53,401 nucleotides of DNA from Bacillota bacterium. Its GTDB lineage: Bacteria > Bacillota > Clostridia > Christensenellales > Aristaeellaceae. Location: positions 1 through 53,401 of the forward strand of contig CAUJDI010000049.1 in the NCBI GenBank assembly GCA_963169565.1. Reading direction: 5' to 3'. The notes under the pieces are model-generated. The model was not told the origin of the DNA. It ran no database searches and saw nothing but the letters and a program-made list of their open reading frames with translations. Below are positions 44,751 through 51,799 of this stretch, piece by piece; within the stretch, counting starts at the first letter, position 1, and every line of letters starts with the position of its first letter. The translations under genes were made by a program, and so were the position numbers.

Positions 44751-45917
44751 TCAATCCACAACGATGACCTTTTGCCGCCAAGCGCTTTGGGGCGGCTTTC
44801 CGGCGCCCAGCGCCCAGAGTTCTTCGGCGCGCATGTCGTCCGTCAGGCCGGGCCAACCTGCACGGGCCGGCCTGTCGATGATCGGGAAACCAGTCCTGGC
44901 CAGCGCGGACAGCAATGGGATGGCGCGTTTTCTGAAACCCAGCAGTCGCGCGTATTCCGGGGCTTCCGGAAAATCAGACGCGCCTGTGAGCAGGTGGCTG
45001 AGCGCGCGGCTGATGCGGGCATAGGGATAACGTTTTGACTTGACCAGGCTGATGAGTTCCCGCCTCGTCGTTACCAGCCGGGCCATCTGATGGATTCTTT
45101 GTTCCAGGCCTTCGGCGACCTCAGGCGAACGCCGCAAGGCCTTGCGGCTGTCCGATATCAGGGAAGCGATCAGCGCGCGGTCCAGGCCATCCGGAGGATG
45201 GATCCGTCCTGACGCCACAGCCTGTCTGATGATCAGTCCGCTGGGCTCCGGGCAGGCGTCCATCGCGCCCTCTTCGTCGCCGTTCATCAGCATCGACCGC
45301 ACCGCGGTTGCTGAAGCCAGTGGGCCGCCGTCCAGGCTGTGGTAGCTTCCTGAGCGCATCACCGGGACCGGGATCATGGGGCTGTCAAGCCGCTTCAGCT
45401 CCCTTATGTAGCTGAGCCCCAGAATGAAATTGGGTGAAGAGATCAGGCTTTCCGGGAGTTCGGGCATCGCCTCCAAAAGCGCCTTGCCCTGGGCTTTTGC
45501 GAAGGACTGACCAGTCGCCAGCCCTTCCCTCAGTTTCATGACGTATCCGCCGTCCGGGCGGTTCATGATGTTGGCGGCGGTTTCCAGCCAGTCCAGCCTG
45601 TCCGTCTCGCAGCCGAAGCTGAGATGGCTGACCAGGTTCATTTGATGGAGGATGCCTACCCCGCCGCGGGCAAAACGGTTCGCCTGCGCGCAGGAGAAGC
45701 TCAGCGGCATGCCGACGGCTATGTCAAACCCGTTTTCAAGCGCCATCCTGGCCCGGTCGAATGTCTGGAACAGCATCGCTTCCCCGCGCTGGGAAAACGC
45801 CCCGCCCAGCACGCAGACCATGAAATCGGCGCCGGTCAGTTCCCTGGCGCGGCTAAAATGGTACAGGTGACCCCTGTGAAAAGGGTCATATTCCGCGATG
45901 ACACCGCAAACCCGCAT
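44751..45917 (-). CDS. tmcAL: tRNA(Met) cytidine acetate ligase (TmcAL, DUF795 family)
   Basis: 388 residues from MRVCGVIAEYDPFHRGHLYHF, with GGGAGG 4 nt upstream. Nucleotidyltransferase-fold HxGH motif (FHRGH) and DFMVCVLGGAFSQRGE, SFGCETD are family signatures. In Bacillus subtilis TmcAL activates acetate with ATP to acetylate the wobble C34 of elongator tRNA-Met. First gene of a four-gene operon with the fumarase and carboxypeptidase. Confidence 0.93.
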   Translation of the reverse strand: MRVCGVIAEYDPFHRGHLYHFSRARELTGADFMVCVLGGAFSQRGEAMLFQTFDRARMALENGFDIAVGMPLSFSCAQANRFARGGVGILHQMNLVSHLSFGCETDRLDWLETAANIMNRPDGGYVMKLREGLATGQSFAKAQGKALLEAMPELPESLISSPNFILGLSYIRELKRLDSPMIPVPVMRSGSYHSLDGGPLASATAVRSMLMNGDEEGAMDACPEPSGLIIRQAVASGRIHPPDGLDRALIASLISDSRKALRRSPEVAEGLEQRIHQMARLVTTRRELISLVKSKRYPYARISRALSHLLTGASDFPEAPEYARLLGFRKRAIPLLSALARTGFPIIDRPARAGWPGLTDDMRAEELWALGAGKPPQSAWRQKVIVVD

Positions 45918-45938
45918 AATGCCTCCCTGCACGGTGGA

Positions 45939-45944
45939 ATTATA
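45939..45944 (-). promoter_or_regulatory. Extended -10 promoter of the tmcAL operon
   Basis: Minus strand TGCTATAAT places TATAAT 22 nt before the start codon. The best -35 candidate (TTTCAA) is poor. Confidence 0.55.
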
Positions 45945-45969
45945 GCATAGGGGGGTCAGGGTTTGAAAG

Positions 45970-45998
45970 TTGACACGGGCGCGCCGCGCCCATATAAT
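45970..45998 (+). promoter_or_regulatory. Perfect consensus promoter of the mgtE leader
   Basis: TTGACA (45970-45975), 17 nt (all G/C but the last base), TATAAT (45993-45998). Transcription would start near 46005 and give a leader of about 195 nt before mgtE. Confidence 0.92.
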
Positions 45999-46028
45999 CA
46001 AAAGACTGAAAAAAGGAGGTGGCTTTTC

Positions 46029-46106
46029 ATGGATGACGGCGTTATGTGCCAGTCTGGCGAAGGCGTCCCGCGAATACGGCGCATCCATGATGCGCTGCCC
46101 GCATAG
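46029..46106 (+). CDS. Leader peptide (25 aa) upstream of mgtE
   Basis: A 25-codon frame with an unusually strong ribosome site (AAAAAAGGAGGTGG about 8 nt before ATG) right after the promoter. It begins MDDGVMCQSGEG, continues VPRIRRIHDALPA and stops before the terminator. Codons 17-23 form a perfect 7-bp hairpin GCGCATC-CAT-GATGCGC (46079-46095). No protein family fits; the setting is that of a regulatory peptide. Acidic residues straight after Met, then Pro and an Arg-rich stretch, recall enterobacterial MgtL, where such residues destabilise the ribosome when Mg2+ is low. That link is inference. Confidence 0.6.
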   Translation: MDDGVMCQSGEGVPRIRRIHDALPA

Positions 46107-46201
46107 GCCTTCCGACTCGCATCCATCAACGTCGCCGGCGCTCGCAGAACCGCAGGGTGTTTTTTTGCGCGGATGCTTGATATGGAACGGAGGTGATTCC
46201 C
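46107..46201 (+). promoter_or_regulatory. mgtE attenuator region with competing stems and terminator
   Basis: A second CGCATCC (46118-46124) copies the 5' arm of the leader hairpin, so the GATGCG of the leader can pair with either copy. A further GGATGC (46171-46176) can also pair with it. The hairpin CGCTC-GC-AGAACC-GC-A-GGGTG followed by seven U (46160-46166) resembles an intrinsic terminator 35 nt before mgtE. No M-box (ykoK) conserved sequence is visible. Confidence 0.5.
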
Positions 46202-47548
46202 GTGAATTGGGAACAGATTGAAAGCCGCCTGGATCAGCTGCTGTCGGAAAGCCGTCACGGCCAGCTTCGCGGCGCGCTGATGATGCTCAACCCGGTTGAC
46301 ATCGCGGAGTACATGAAGAAACTGGACCGTGAGAAGCTGCTGCTTCTTTTCCGCATCCTTCCCAAGGATGTTTCCGCGGACGTATTCAGCTACATGGATG
46401 CGGACCAGCGCCAGGCCCTGGTGGAGAGCATCGCTGATGCTGAGATCACCGCGCTGATCGATGAGATGTTCGTTGATGACGCGGTCGACTTTCTGGAAGA
46501 GCTGCCGGCCAACGCCGTCAAGCGCGTGCTGCAGAACACCGACCCGCAGACCCGCGCGATCATCAACCAGTTCCTGAAGTATCCCGAGAACTCCGCAGGC
46601 TCGCTGATGACGATCGAATACTGCGAGGTGACCCCGGACATGAACGTCCGCGACGCCCTTCGCAGCATCAGGGAAACCGGTGTCGACAAGGAGACGGTCT
46701 ATACCCTGTACATGCTGGATCCCCAGCGGCGCCTGACCGGCACCGTGCCGCTGCACAAGGTTCTGGTGGCCGCGGAGGACACCCCGCTGATGAAACTGAT
46801 GGACCCCGGGATCATCTCCGTCACCACGTTGGACGATCAGGAGATCGTTGCCGATACCGTCAGGAAGTACCATTTGCTTTCCATTCCCGTTGTGGACGGC
46901 GAAGGCCGGATGGTCGGCATCATCACCAACGATGACATCATGGACGTCATTGAGGAAGAGAACACCGAGGACTTTGAAAAAATGTCCGGACTTGCCCCGG
47001 CGGCAGAGCCCTATTTCAAGACCGGGCTGCTGACGCTGGCTGCAAACCGCCTTCCCTGGCTGATGATCCTGATGTTCACTTCCATCATCTCAGGCGCCAT
47101 CATCGCGCGGTTTGAGAGCGTGCTGGCGGTCAACATCCTCCTGTCCGCTTCCATCCCCATGCTCATGGATACCGGAGGAAACAGCGGCCAGCAGGCTTCC
47201 ACGCTGATGGTCCGCGGCATCGCGCTTGGCGAGGTGCAGTTCAAGGACATCCTGAAGGTGCTGTGGACCGAGTTCCGGGTGGGGGTCATCATCGGCCTCG
47301 CGCTGTCCCTGGTGACCTTCATCCGCCTGCTGCTGCTCAACCAGGCCGGGCTGGTCCTGGCGGCGGTCATCTCCTTCAGCCTGCTGGCCACCGTGATCAT
47401 CGCCAAGTCGCTCGGCTGTGTACTACCTCTGTTTGCCAAACGAATCGGGCTTGACCCCGCGCTTGCGGCCTCCCCTCTGATCACCACCCTGGTCGACGCG
47501 ACAAGCCTTTTCATCTTTTTCACCATCGCGTCCAGGTTTGTCCTTTAG
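46202..47548 (+). CDS. mgtE: Magnesium transporter MgtE
   Basis: 448 residues, starting at GTG (MNWEQIESRLDQLL) with GGAGGT 7 nt upstream; a GTG three codons earlier lies inside that ribosome site. MgtE N domain (about 20-125), two CBS domains (about 130-255) and five transmembrane helices (about 280-448) with the channel motif SIPMLMDTGGNSGQQASTL split here as MDTGGNSGQQ. It imports Mg2+; the cytosolic domains close the pore when Mg2+ is plentiful. Single gene with its own leader-controlled promoter. Confidence 0.95.
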   Translation: MNWEQIESRLDQLLSESRHGQLRGALMMLNPVDIAEYMKKLDREKLLLLFRILPKDVSADVFSYMDADQRQALVESIADAEITALIDEMFVDDAVDFLEELPANAVKRVLQNTDPQTRAIINQFLKYPENSAGSLMTIEYCEVTPDMNVRDALRSIRETGVDKETVYTLYMLDPQRRLTGTVPLHKVLVAAEDTPLMKLMDPGIISVTTLDDQEIVADTVRKYHLLSIPVVDGEGRMVGIITNDDIMDVIEEENTEDFEKMSGLAPAAEPYFKTGLLTLAANRLPWLMILMFTSIISGAIIARFESVLAVNILLSASIPMLMDTGGNSGQQASTLMVRGIALGEVQFKDILKVLWTEFRVGVIIGLALSLVTFIRLLLLNQAGLVLAAVISFSLLATVIIAKSLGCVLPLFAKRIGLDPALAASPLITTLVDATSLFIFFTIASRFVL

Positions 47549-47747
47549 TGCGCCGCCAAAGTGTCTGCGGAAACCTTGGCGTTTAGAAAGACGGGCATTT
47601 TCAAGTGGTCGCTTTGCTCCCGGTCAGTGAAAACGCAAGGAATGGATTGCTGCGTTTTTCTTCCCGCCCGGCAATGCTGAGCGATGCGATTGCAGTCAGA
47701 GGGCCATGCCCTCTGAACTCCCCCTGATATTGTTTATGATTGAACCC
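47549..47747. repeat. Intergenic palindromic element, REP-like
   Basis: This 200-nt spacer contains TCAGAGGGC-CAT-GCCCTCTGA (47696-47716, perfect 9-bp arms) and other weakly palindromic stretches (GCGATGCGATTGC). It encodes nothing recognisable. The style matches dispersed intergenic palindromes in high-GC Clostridia; only one copy is in the window, so being a repeat is a guess. Confidence 0.3.
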
Positions 47748-47775
47748 AAGCCCGCCTGTGTGAGGCGGGCTTTAT
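47748..47775. terminator. Terminator between mgtE and dapB (convergent)
   Basis: AAGCCCGCC-TGTGTGA-GGCGGGCTT: perfect 9-bp stem. U-rich on the plus strand (UUUAUCUGUAUUAUU); weaker on the minus strand. Confidence 0.85.
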
Positions 47776-47798
47776 CTGTATTATTAAAGTGGATTGGC

Positions 47799-48536
47799 TC
47801 AGCCCATCAGGTCTTCCATGCCGTACAACCCGGGCTTCTTTCCGATGAGCCAGGCCGCAGCTGAAAGGGCGCCTGCGGCGAAGATGGCTCGGCTCTGCGC
47901 CTGGTGGATCAGCGTGATTACTTCATGGCTGCCGTAGAAACCGATCTCATGGTCGCCCGTGACCGTGCCTCCCCTGACTGAATGGATGCCGATGTCATTA
48001 GGACTGCGCTTCGCATCCTTGCCATTGCGTCCGACGACGGGAATCGACTGATCGTTCTTCACAGCATCCATGAGCGACAGCGCGGTGCCCGAGGGGCTTT
48101 CGGCTTTCTGGTTGTGATGCTTTTCGACGATTTCGATGTCAAAGCCCGGAAGCATCCTGGCGGCCTGCGCTGCCAGCTGCCGGAGCACGTACACTCCCCT
48201 GGACATGTTGGGGGACTGAAAGATCGGGATCCCTTCCGCCGCCATCCGGATAGCTTCCATATCCTCCGGCGTAAAACCCGTCGTTCCCAGTACACAGGGA
48301 AGCTTTCGCTCCCCGGCGAAAGCGAGCAGGCCCGGGAGCGTCAGCGGGCTTGAAAAATCGATCAAGACCTGCGCTTCCGCCCGGACATCGGCAAACGAGG
48401 GGAAAATCGGAAAAGCCGCGAAGACCCCGGCATTGGGATCGATCCCGCCCGCCACCTCAAAGCCAAAGCCCGGCGCCTCCTGCGCGATCAGCCGCCCCAT
48501 CCGCCCGCAGGCGCCGGAGATGAGCAGTTTCATCAT
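47799..48536 (-). CDS. dapB: 4-hydroxy-tetrahydrodipicolinate reductase
   Basis: 245 residues. GACGRMGRLIAQ nucleotide-binding motif, VLGTTGFTPEDM, SPNMSRGVYVLRQL, and catalytic EKHHNQKAESPSGTA. Reduces the DapA product with NAD(P)H in the lysine/diaminopimelate pathway. It starts inside the dapA stop region (overlapping ATGATG), so it is translated with dapA. Diaminopimelate supplies both lysine and peptidoglycan. Confidence 0.96.
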   Translation of the reverse strand: MMKLLISGACGRMGRLIAQEAPGFGFEVAGGIDPNAGVFAAFPIFPSFADVRAEAQVLIDFSSPLTLPGLLAFAGERKLPCVLGTTGFTPEDMEAIRMAAEGIPIFQSPNMSRGVYVLRQLAAQAARMLPGFDIEIVEKHHNQKAESPSGTALSLMDAVKNDQSIPVVGRNGKDAKRSPNDIGIHSVRGGTVTGDHEIGFYGSHEVITLIHQAQSRAIFAAGALSAAAWLIGKKPGLYGMEDLMG

Positions 48537-49420
48537 GGGATTACCTCCAGTTCTTTCATTATTTCCTTGAGCACCGCGCGGTTTCTTTCACTCATGCTGA
48601 TCAGGGGAAGGCGCAGGATGTCCTGGCAGAATCCCATCATGGACAGGCCGGCTTTGACCGGGATCGGGCTGACCTCAAGGAACAGCGCGTGGATCAGGGG
48701 CATCAGTTTCAGCTGAAGTTCCGCCGCGCTTTTCGTTTCTCCCGCGAGCATCAGGTCTGCCATGCGGCTGGTGAGGACCGGCGCGAGGTTTGACACAACG
48801 GAGATCACGCCGATCCCGCCCAGGGACATCAGTGGGACCACGACCTCGTCGGAGCCGGAGTAGAAGTCGATCCGGCCTTCGCACAGCCTGATCATGTCGG
48901 CCAGGCGTATCATGTCGCCGGAGGCTTCCTTCATCGCAATGACCTGGTCGTGTTTTGAGATCTCAGCCAGCGTGGCCGGCTCCATGTTCAGACCTGTCCT
49001 GGAGGGGACGTTGTAGAGGATCACGGGCAGGCTGCCCTCATCTGCGATGGCCGCGTAGTGCGCGATCAGACCCTGCTGGGTGGTTTTGTTGTAGTAGGGC
49101 GTGACGCACAGCTGGGCGTCAGCGCCGATGGCCCTGGCACGCCTGGCTAGCGCGATCACGCGTGCGGTGTTGTTCCCGCCGGTCCCGGCGATCACGGGCA
49201 CCCTTTTATCCGCCACGCGCACGACGGTCTCCAGCGTCTGAGCCCATTCCCCGTCGGTCATCGTGCTGGGCTCGCCCGTCGTGCCGCAGGCGACCAGCGC
49301 CTTGATGCCGCTGCTGATCTGCCAGTTCACCAGTTTTTCCAGCGCTTCCCTGTCCAGGCCATCCCTTCTGAACGGGGTGACGATCGCCGTACAGGCGCCT
49401 TTGAAAAGCGCAGTTCTCAT
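48533..49420 (-). CDS. dapA: 4-hydroxy-tetrahydrodipicolinate synthase
   Basis: 295 residues with AAGGGAG upstream of ATG. TIM barrel of the DHDPS family: GTTGEPSTMTDGEW, ILYNVPSRTGLNM with the catalytic Tyr, and the Schiff-base Lys in VIAMKEASGDM. Condenses aspartate semialdehyde with pyruvate. The upstream asd, which would make its substrate, is only a fragment here, so another asd must supply it. No lysine riboswitch signature is visible in the 274 nt upstream. Confidence 0.96.
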   Translation of the reverse strand: MRTALFKGACTAIVTPFRRDGLDREALEKLVNWQISSGIKALVACGTTGEPSTMTDGEWAQTLETVVRVADKRVPVIAGTGGNNTARVIALARRARAIGADAQLCVTPYYNKTTQQGLIAHYAAIADEGSLPVILYNVPSRTGLNMEPATLAEISKHDQVIAMKEASGDMIRLADMIRLCEGRIDFYSGSDEVVVPLMSLGGIGVISVVSNLAPVLTSRMADLMLAGETKSAAELQLKLMPLIHALFLEVSPIPVKAGLSMMGFCQDILRLPLISMSERNRAVLKEIMKELEVIP

Positions 49421-49443
49421 GTGACTTCTCCCTTTGCCGGTTC

Positions 49444-49640
49444 TCAGACGGCTTGCCTCCTGGTGAGGAGCAGTTCAACCGTCGGCACGCAGCCGCCGGC
49501 GGCACCGCGCAGGGTGTTGCGGTATATACAGGAAAAAAGCCGCCGGTGCATCAGCTGGTTTTCCTGAGGCCTGACGATCACCGCTGCCATGCCGTTTCCC
49601 GCGCTGCGGTCCAGCGCCGTCTGCGGGCGGCCAGTTCCCC
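49444..49640 (-). pseudogene. asd: 3' remnant of aspartate-semialdehyde dehydrogenase (asd)
   Basis: A frame of about 65 codons directly upstream of dapA reads PQTALDRSAGNGMAAVIV, then YRNTLRGAAGGCVPTVELLL and ends in TGA. This matches the C-terminal end of bacterial aspartate-semialdehyde dehydrogenases (DRxAGxGM..xVGR and HNTxRGAAGGxVLxAELL). The N-terminal NADP domain and the catalytic-cysteine region are missing, and drift is evident (the usual SHNT has become YRNT). There is no start with a ribosome site. asd-dapA-dapB is a common operon, so this appears to be a decayed first gene. Confidence 0.72.
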
Positions 49641-49660
49641 AGCAGTCTTGATACAGATGT

Positions 49661-49683
49661 CCCCGGGCCGATTTGGACCGGGG
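49661..49683 (-). terminator. Possible terminator of the sugar isomerase gene
   Basis: CCCCGG and CCGGGG with an inner CC/GG pair form a compact hairpin 12 nt after the stop. There is no U-tract, so it may act poorly; it also marks the boundary with the asd remnant. Confidence 0.4.
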
Positions 49684-49694
49684 ATGCGTTGACC

Positions 49695-50516
49695 TTACCT
49701 TACGCCCAGGCGTCTGAAGGTCTCCATGCTTTCCCATGCATCCATAAAGGGCGATTCGCCTGAGGGTTCATCCTGTTCCAGCACAAGCCATTCCGCGCCG
49801 GCCTCAATGGCTGCGCTGACCAACCCTTCGGCATCCTGGCAGCCATGGCCGAAGGGGCGGTAGGAAAATCCGCTGCGGTCAGGATCGCCTTTTCCTTCCT
49901 CGCCGATGAGCGCGAATGGCGTCCTTTCAGTATTGCCGGAAACATAGTCCTTGATGTGGACGACCGGCGCGCGGCCCTTGTAGGAAGAGAGATAGGCGCT
50001 GGGATCCACGCCCGCGTACCTGACCCAGCAGGTGTCGATCTCGCTCCCCAACAGGTCCGCCGGCACCGCCGCGTACAGGAAGTCCAGCCCGAAAAGGCCG
50101 GATACCTTTTTAAACTCGAAATCATGGTTATGGTACAGCAGCCTGATCCCGGCTTTCCTGCAGGCCGTCCCGAAGCGGATGACATCGGCGATGACGCCTG
50201 CGAACCCGGGCGTGCCGGGGCGGTCGGCTTCCTCCAGATAGGGGATCACGAGATAGGAACAGCCCAGTTCGCTGTGAAACGCGATGACGTCATCGGGGTT
50301 CTCCCGGATCGTCTTCAGCGGCACGTGGCTGGATATGGGCTGAAGCCCCAGCATGTCGAGCTCGTTTCGATACTCCTTCGCGCTAAGGCCGAAGAAGCCG
50401 GCAAACTCGACCCCGTCAAAACCGATGCGGCTGATCTTCTCCAGGGTCCTGAAAGGGTCCTGCCCCATTTCATTTCTGACACCATAGAGCTGATAGGCGA
50501 TAGGCAGTTTATTCAT
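49695..50516 (-). CDS. Sugar phosphate isomerase/epimerase (AP_endonuc_2 fold)
   Basis: 273 residues, GAAGGAT upstream. Xylose-isomerase-like TIM barrel: IAYQLYGVRNEMGQDPFRTLEKISRIGFDGVEFAG at the N-terminus (shown here as its known family opening), LLYHNHDFEF and EIDTCWVRYAGVDPSAY with the metal-binding His/Glu/Asp set, then HIKDY. Members isomerise or epimerise inositols and keto-sugars. It lies 17 nt after a Gfo/Idh/MocA oxidoreductase, the usual partner in myo-inositol or sugar-derivative catabolism. Substrate not assignable. Confidence 0.9.
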   Translation of the reverse strand: MNKLPIAYQLYGVRNEMGQDPFRTLEKISRIGFDGVEFAGFFGLSAKEYRNELDMLGLQPISSHVPLKTIRENPDDVIAFHSELGCSYLVIPYLEEADRPGTPGFAGVIADVIRFGTACRKAGIRLLYHNHDFEFKKVSGLFGLDFLYAAVPADLLGSEIDTCWVRYAGVDPSAYLSSYKGRAPVVHIKDYVSGNTERTPFALIGEEGKGDPDRSGFSYRPFGHGCQDAEGLVSAAIEAGAEWLVLEQDEPSGESPFMDAWESMETFRRLGVR

Positions 50517-50533
50517 CGTTCATCCTTCAACGC

Positions 50534-51607
50534 TTAAAAATAGCATGGCTGGCCACTTTGCGCGCTCCTGTAGATGGCTTCCAGGATCCGGGTCACGACG
50601 ATGGCCTGCTCGGGAAGCACGCAGAGCTTGCCCTCGCCGCGGATCGCCGAGAGGAAGACCTGCTGCTCGATGACCTCCGGTTTCTGCGAAACGCCCTCAT
50701 AAAAGGCGACGGAACCCGCTTTCAGGTCCGGGACTTCGACAAACTGCCGGCCGTAGCGCACGCCGTTGATCCTGAGCCCGTCATGGAAGTCCGCGCCGCC
50801 CTTCGTGCCTGAAAGGGTGGTGGTTCCTTCCTCCACGTCCAGCGTATTGAGCGCCCATGACGCGCTGAGCATGATCGTCGCGCCGTTTTCCATCACCACG
50901 AAACCAAAGGCGCTGTCCTCCACCGTGAACTTGTCCAGATCCCAGTCTCCCCACGCGTTGGCCGTATCACGGTCCTTGTTCAGTTTGTGATACGCCGTTC
51001 CAACGGCGTATTTCGGGGTGTAGTTCTCCATCATCCACAGCGTCAGGTCCAGCGCGTGGGTCCCGATGTCGATCAGGGGCCCGCCGCCTTGCTCATATTC
51101 ATTGAGGAAGACGCCCCAGGTCGGAACGGCGCGCCGGCGTACGGCGTTGGCTTTTGCGAAATAGATCTCTCCCAGGTCGCCTGCCTGGCAGGCCTTTTTC
51201 AGGTACTGGCTGTCCGCGCGGTAGCGGTTCTGATAGCCGATGGTGAGCAGCTTGCCGCTTTCCTTCGCGGCCGCGAGCATTTTCTGTGCTTCAGCATAAT
51301 TGATTGCCATCGGCTTTTCGCACATGACGTGCTTGCCGGAGCGGAGAGCCTCCACGGTGATGATGCTGTGGCTGCGGTTGGGTGTGCAGACGTACACCGC
51401 GTCCAGGTCCAGTTTGAGCAGTTCCCTGTAATCATCAAATACTTTTGAGTTCCTGACGCCGAATTCCTCCGCGCTTTTTTGGGCGCGCTCCGGAATGACG
51501 TCGCAGAAGGCAACCACTTCCGCGCCGCCGACTTCCCTGATGGAAGGAAGATGTTTGGTGCCCGCGATGCCGCCGCATCCGATGATGCCGAGTTTCAGCT
51601 GTTTCAT
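50534..51607 (-). CDS. Gfo/Idh/MocA family oxidoreductase
   Basis: 357 residues from MKQLKLGIIGCGGIAGTKH, with GGAGGGG upstream. Rossmann NAD(P)-binding domain GIIGCGGIAG, the conserved CEKPMAI(N) loop with catalytic Lys, and a second domain with GGGPLIDIGTHALDLTLWMM holding the metal/substrate-site His. Family includes inositol, glucose-6-phosphate and scyllo-inositol dehydrogenases. First gene of the unit that continues into the isomerase and possibly dapA-dapB. Confidence 0.93.
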   Translation of the reverse strand: MKQLKLGIIGCGGIAGTKHLPSIREVGGAEVVAFCDVIPERAQKSAEEFGVRNSKVFDDYRELLKLDLDAVYVCTPNRSHSIITVEALRSGKHVMCEKPMAINYAEAQKMLAAAKESGKLLTIGYQNRYRADSQYLKKACQAGDLGEIYFAKANAVRRRAVPTWGVFLNEYEQGGGPLIDIGTHALDLTLWMMENYTPKYAVGTAYHKLNKDRDTANAWGDWDLDKFTVEDSAFGFVVMENGATIMLSASWALNTLDVEEGTTTLSGTKGGADFHDGLRINGVRYGRQFVEVPDLKAGSVAFYEGVSQKPEVIEQQVFLSAIRGEGKLCVLPEQAIVVTRILEAIYRSAQSGQPCYF

Positions 51608-51637
51608 TAAATTTCCCCTCCGGCAGATATTGACTGC

Positions 51638-51666
51638 ATTATACGCCAAATTGGCCGGTTTGTCAT
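51638..51666 (-). promoter_or_regulatory. Promoter of the Gfo/Idh/MocA operon
   Basis: Minus strand ATGACA (51661-51666), 17 nt, TATAAT (51638-51643); a start about 25 nt before the ATG. Confidence 0.75.
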
Positions 51667-51707
51667 TGGACAGCATGCCGGCTGACGGTGCATCCTCCGG
51701 GCATTTT

Positions 51708-51736
51708 TTGTGTGCCGTTTCCGTCTGTGATATAGT
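51708..51736 (+). promoter_or_regulatory. Promoter of the PGB carboxypeptidase
   Basis: TTGTGT (51708-51713), 17 nt, TATAGT (51731-51736), divergent from the oxidoreductase promoter. Confidence 0.55.
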
Positions 51737-51799
51737 CCTGACGGCATGAAACCGCGCCGTCCCGCCGTTTGGTAGCTGAACCTTCTGAAAGGAGCCCTC

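Noticed and set aside
46005..46201. M-box (ykoK) Mg2+ riboswitch before mgtE
   Set aside because: The conserved M-box core segments are absent and the stretch is largely occupied by a translated-looking frame.
49421..49694. Lysine riboswitch upstream of dapA
   Set aside because: No lysine-aptamer conserved core; the sequence is better explained as the asd remnant.
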